Shown here piece after piece: positions 5,373 to 6,150 of a stretch of 6,150 nt of DNA. The stretch lies in assembly GCA_946480545.1 (NCBI GenBank), contig CAMLKY010000136.1:1-6150 (forward strand). The letters run 5' to 3'. Origin of the DNA: an uncultured Acidobacteriota bacterium. Its GTDB lineage: Bacteria; Acidobacteriota; Blastocatellia; Pyrinomonadales; Pyrinomonadaceae. The notes under the pieces were generated by a model. That model worked only from the letters and a program-made list of their open reading frames with translations. It was not told where the DNA came from and searched no databases. The position numbers and the translations under genes are program-made. Position 1 is the first letter of the stretch. Each line of letters starts with the position of its first letter.

Positions 5373-6150
5373 ATGCAATCAAAACACGCCGCACGTCTTA
5401 CCGTTCTAATTGTCTTTACGCTGTCTTTAGCTCTCTCCGTTTTCGCATTCGACAAAGCCGAGTTTGCAGCCCGGCGCGATCGGGTCTTCGAAAAGATCGG
5501 GCAGGATGTCGCGATCGTGTTCGCGAATGAGGAGCACCCGCACAGCGTCCGGTATCGCGAGGCGCCCGATTTCTTTTATCTGACCGGGCTCGAAGAGCCC
5601 GGCGCGATGCTGCTTCTGGATGGTCAGAGCAAGCGAGCGACCATCATCGCGCCAAAGAAACCCGAGTGGAAGGTCCGCTCCGAAGGGCCCGGCTTACGCG
5701 ATATAAAAGATGCGGCGACAGTTTATGGACTTCCCATAGCGCCGCTGGAAGATCTCTATTCGACTTTTAACTTTCGAATGCGTGGCGCGAAACGCCTATA
5801 TGTTCCGCTGACACCTCCCGATCAACTGCAGCTTTCACGATCCGAAGTGGTGATGCATGACGCAATGGACATGGGTTTGTCCTTCCCGCGTATCGCTCGA
5901 ACGAAGTACGTCATCGCCGGACTCCATGCGTGGCAACCGCAGCTCGAGCTTCTCGACATCAGCCCCATCCTCGACGATCTGCGATGGGTAAAGACCCCGT
6001 ACGAGATCCAGAGGATGCGAATGGCGGGTAAGATCGGCGCGGAAGGGGTTAAGGAAGCCATCAAAGGAACTCGGCCCGGGACGTTCGAGTACGAGCTCGA
6101 GGCTGCGGCCCGATTCGTCTACGTGAAGCGAGGCGCGCGTGGCGATGCAT
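5373..6150 (+). CDS. Secreted Xaa-Pro aminopeptidase-like protein (M24B), cut by window edge
   Basis: These are the first 259 residues of an aminopeptidase P-type metallopeptidase, which releases N-terminal residues preceding proline. Residues 1-25 look like a Sec signal peptide: basic start, hydrophobic TVLIVFTLSLALSVFA, likely cleavage after Ala25. This suggests a periplasmic or exported enzyme, unlike cytoplasmic PepP. An aminopeptidase P N-terminal domain follows (about 27-190), with the typical ARRDRVFEKI start and the segment DFFYLTGLEEPGAMLLL (66-82). The catalytic pita-bread domain begins near LRWVKTPYEIQRMRMAG (203-219) and continues through RPGTFEYELEA. The metal-binding Asp, Asp, His, Glu and Glu lie beyond the right edge, so activity cannot be judged here. 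The gene diverges from the rpmH/rnpA operon across 229 bp. The ATG at 5373 is chosen because the signal peptide follows directly. Subfamily and substrate are uncertain. Confidence 0.9.
   Translation, partial: MQSKHAARLTVLIVFTLSLALSVFAFDKAEFAARRDRVFEKIGQDVAIVFANEEHPHSVRYREAPDFFYLTGLEEPGAMLLLDGQSKRATIIAPKKPEWKVRSEGPGLRDIKDAATVYGLPIAPLEDLYSTFNFRMRGAKRLYVPLTPPDQLQLSRSEVVMHDAMDMGLSFPRIARTKYVIAGLHAWQPQLELLDISPILDDLRWVKTPYEIQRMRMAGKIGAEGVKEAIKGTRPGTFEYELEAAARFVYVKRGARGDA

Noticed and set aside
5309..5530. A 73-codon plus-strand open frame overlapping the aminopeptidase start
   Set aside because: It is out of frame with the clear signal peptide and aminopeptidase P N-terminal domain starting at 5373, and its product has no recognisable features.

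Overview
This window reads as a chromosomal housekeeping locus from a Gram-negative-type bacterium. GC content is moderate, in the mid 50s per cent by eye. YidC has the large periplasmic domain typical of Gram-negatives, and a KH/R3H protein of the Jag (KhpB/EloR) family sits in the same operon. Together with the form of YidC transmembrane segment 2 and AATCGCAAATC-like spacer DNA, this would fit an acidobacterial lineage such as Blastocatellia. That placement is a low-confidence inference from remembered families. No mobile element, tRNA, rRNA or CRISPR array was found.

Most of the window (1-5143) is one minus-strand gene series, read from right to left: rpmH (ribosomal protein L34), rnpA (RNase P protein), yidD, yidC, an unrecognised small lipoprotein, jag, and mnmE, which is cut by the left edge. 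This is the widely conserved rpmH-rnpA-yidD-yidC-jag-mnmE order, with the lipoprotein added between yidC and jag. A good sigma70-type promoter (TTGACA, 18 bp, TAAACT) lies about 30 bp before the first start codon. A hairpin with a T tract between jag and mnmE looks like an intrinsic terminator or attenuator. The genes link protein synthesis (L34), tRNA maturation (RnpA), membrane protein insertion (YidD, YidC), RNA binding (Jag) and tRNA wobble-uridine modification (MnmE).

The most striking point is that rpmH lies entirely inside the 5' part of rnpA, in another frame on the same strand. The 48-residue L34 frame (4984-5130) starts 13 nt after the rnpA ATG (5143). The RNase P protein therefore carries an N-terminal extension of about 55 residues that shares its DNA with L34. 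The same arrangement is known from Thermus. The rnpA frame has no ATG, GTG or TTG between 5143 and the middle of the RNase P protein domain, so the overlap is not a start-site misjudgement.

To the right, 5144-5372 is a divergent intergenic region holding the operon promoter and a 26-bp imperfect inverted repeat. On the plus strand from 5373, a secreted Xaa-Pro aminopeptidase-like protein (family M24B) runs off the right edge. No dnaA gene or DnaA-box cluster accompanies rpmH here.
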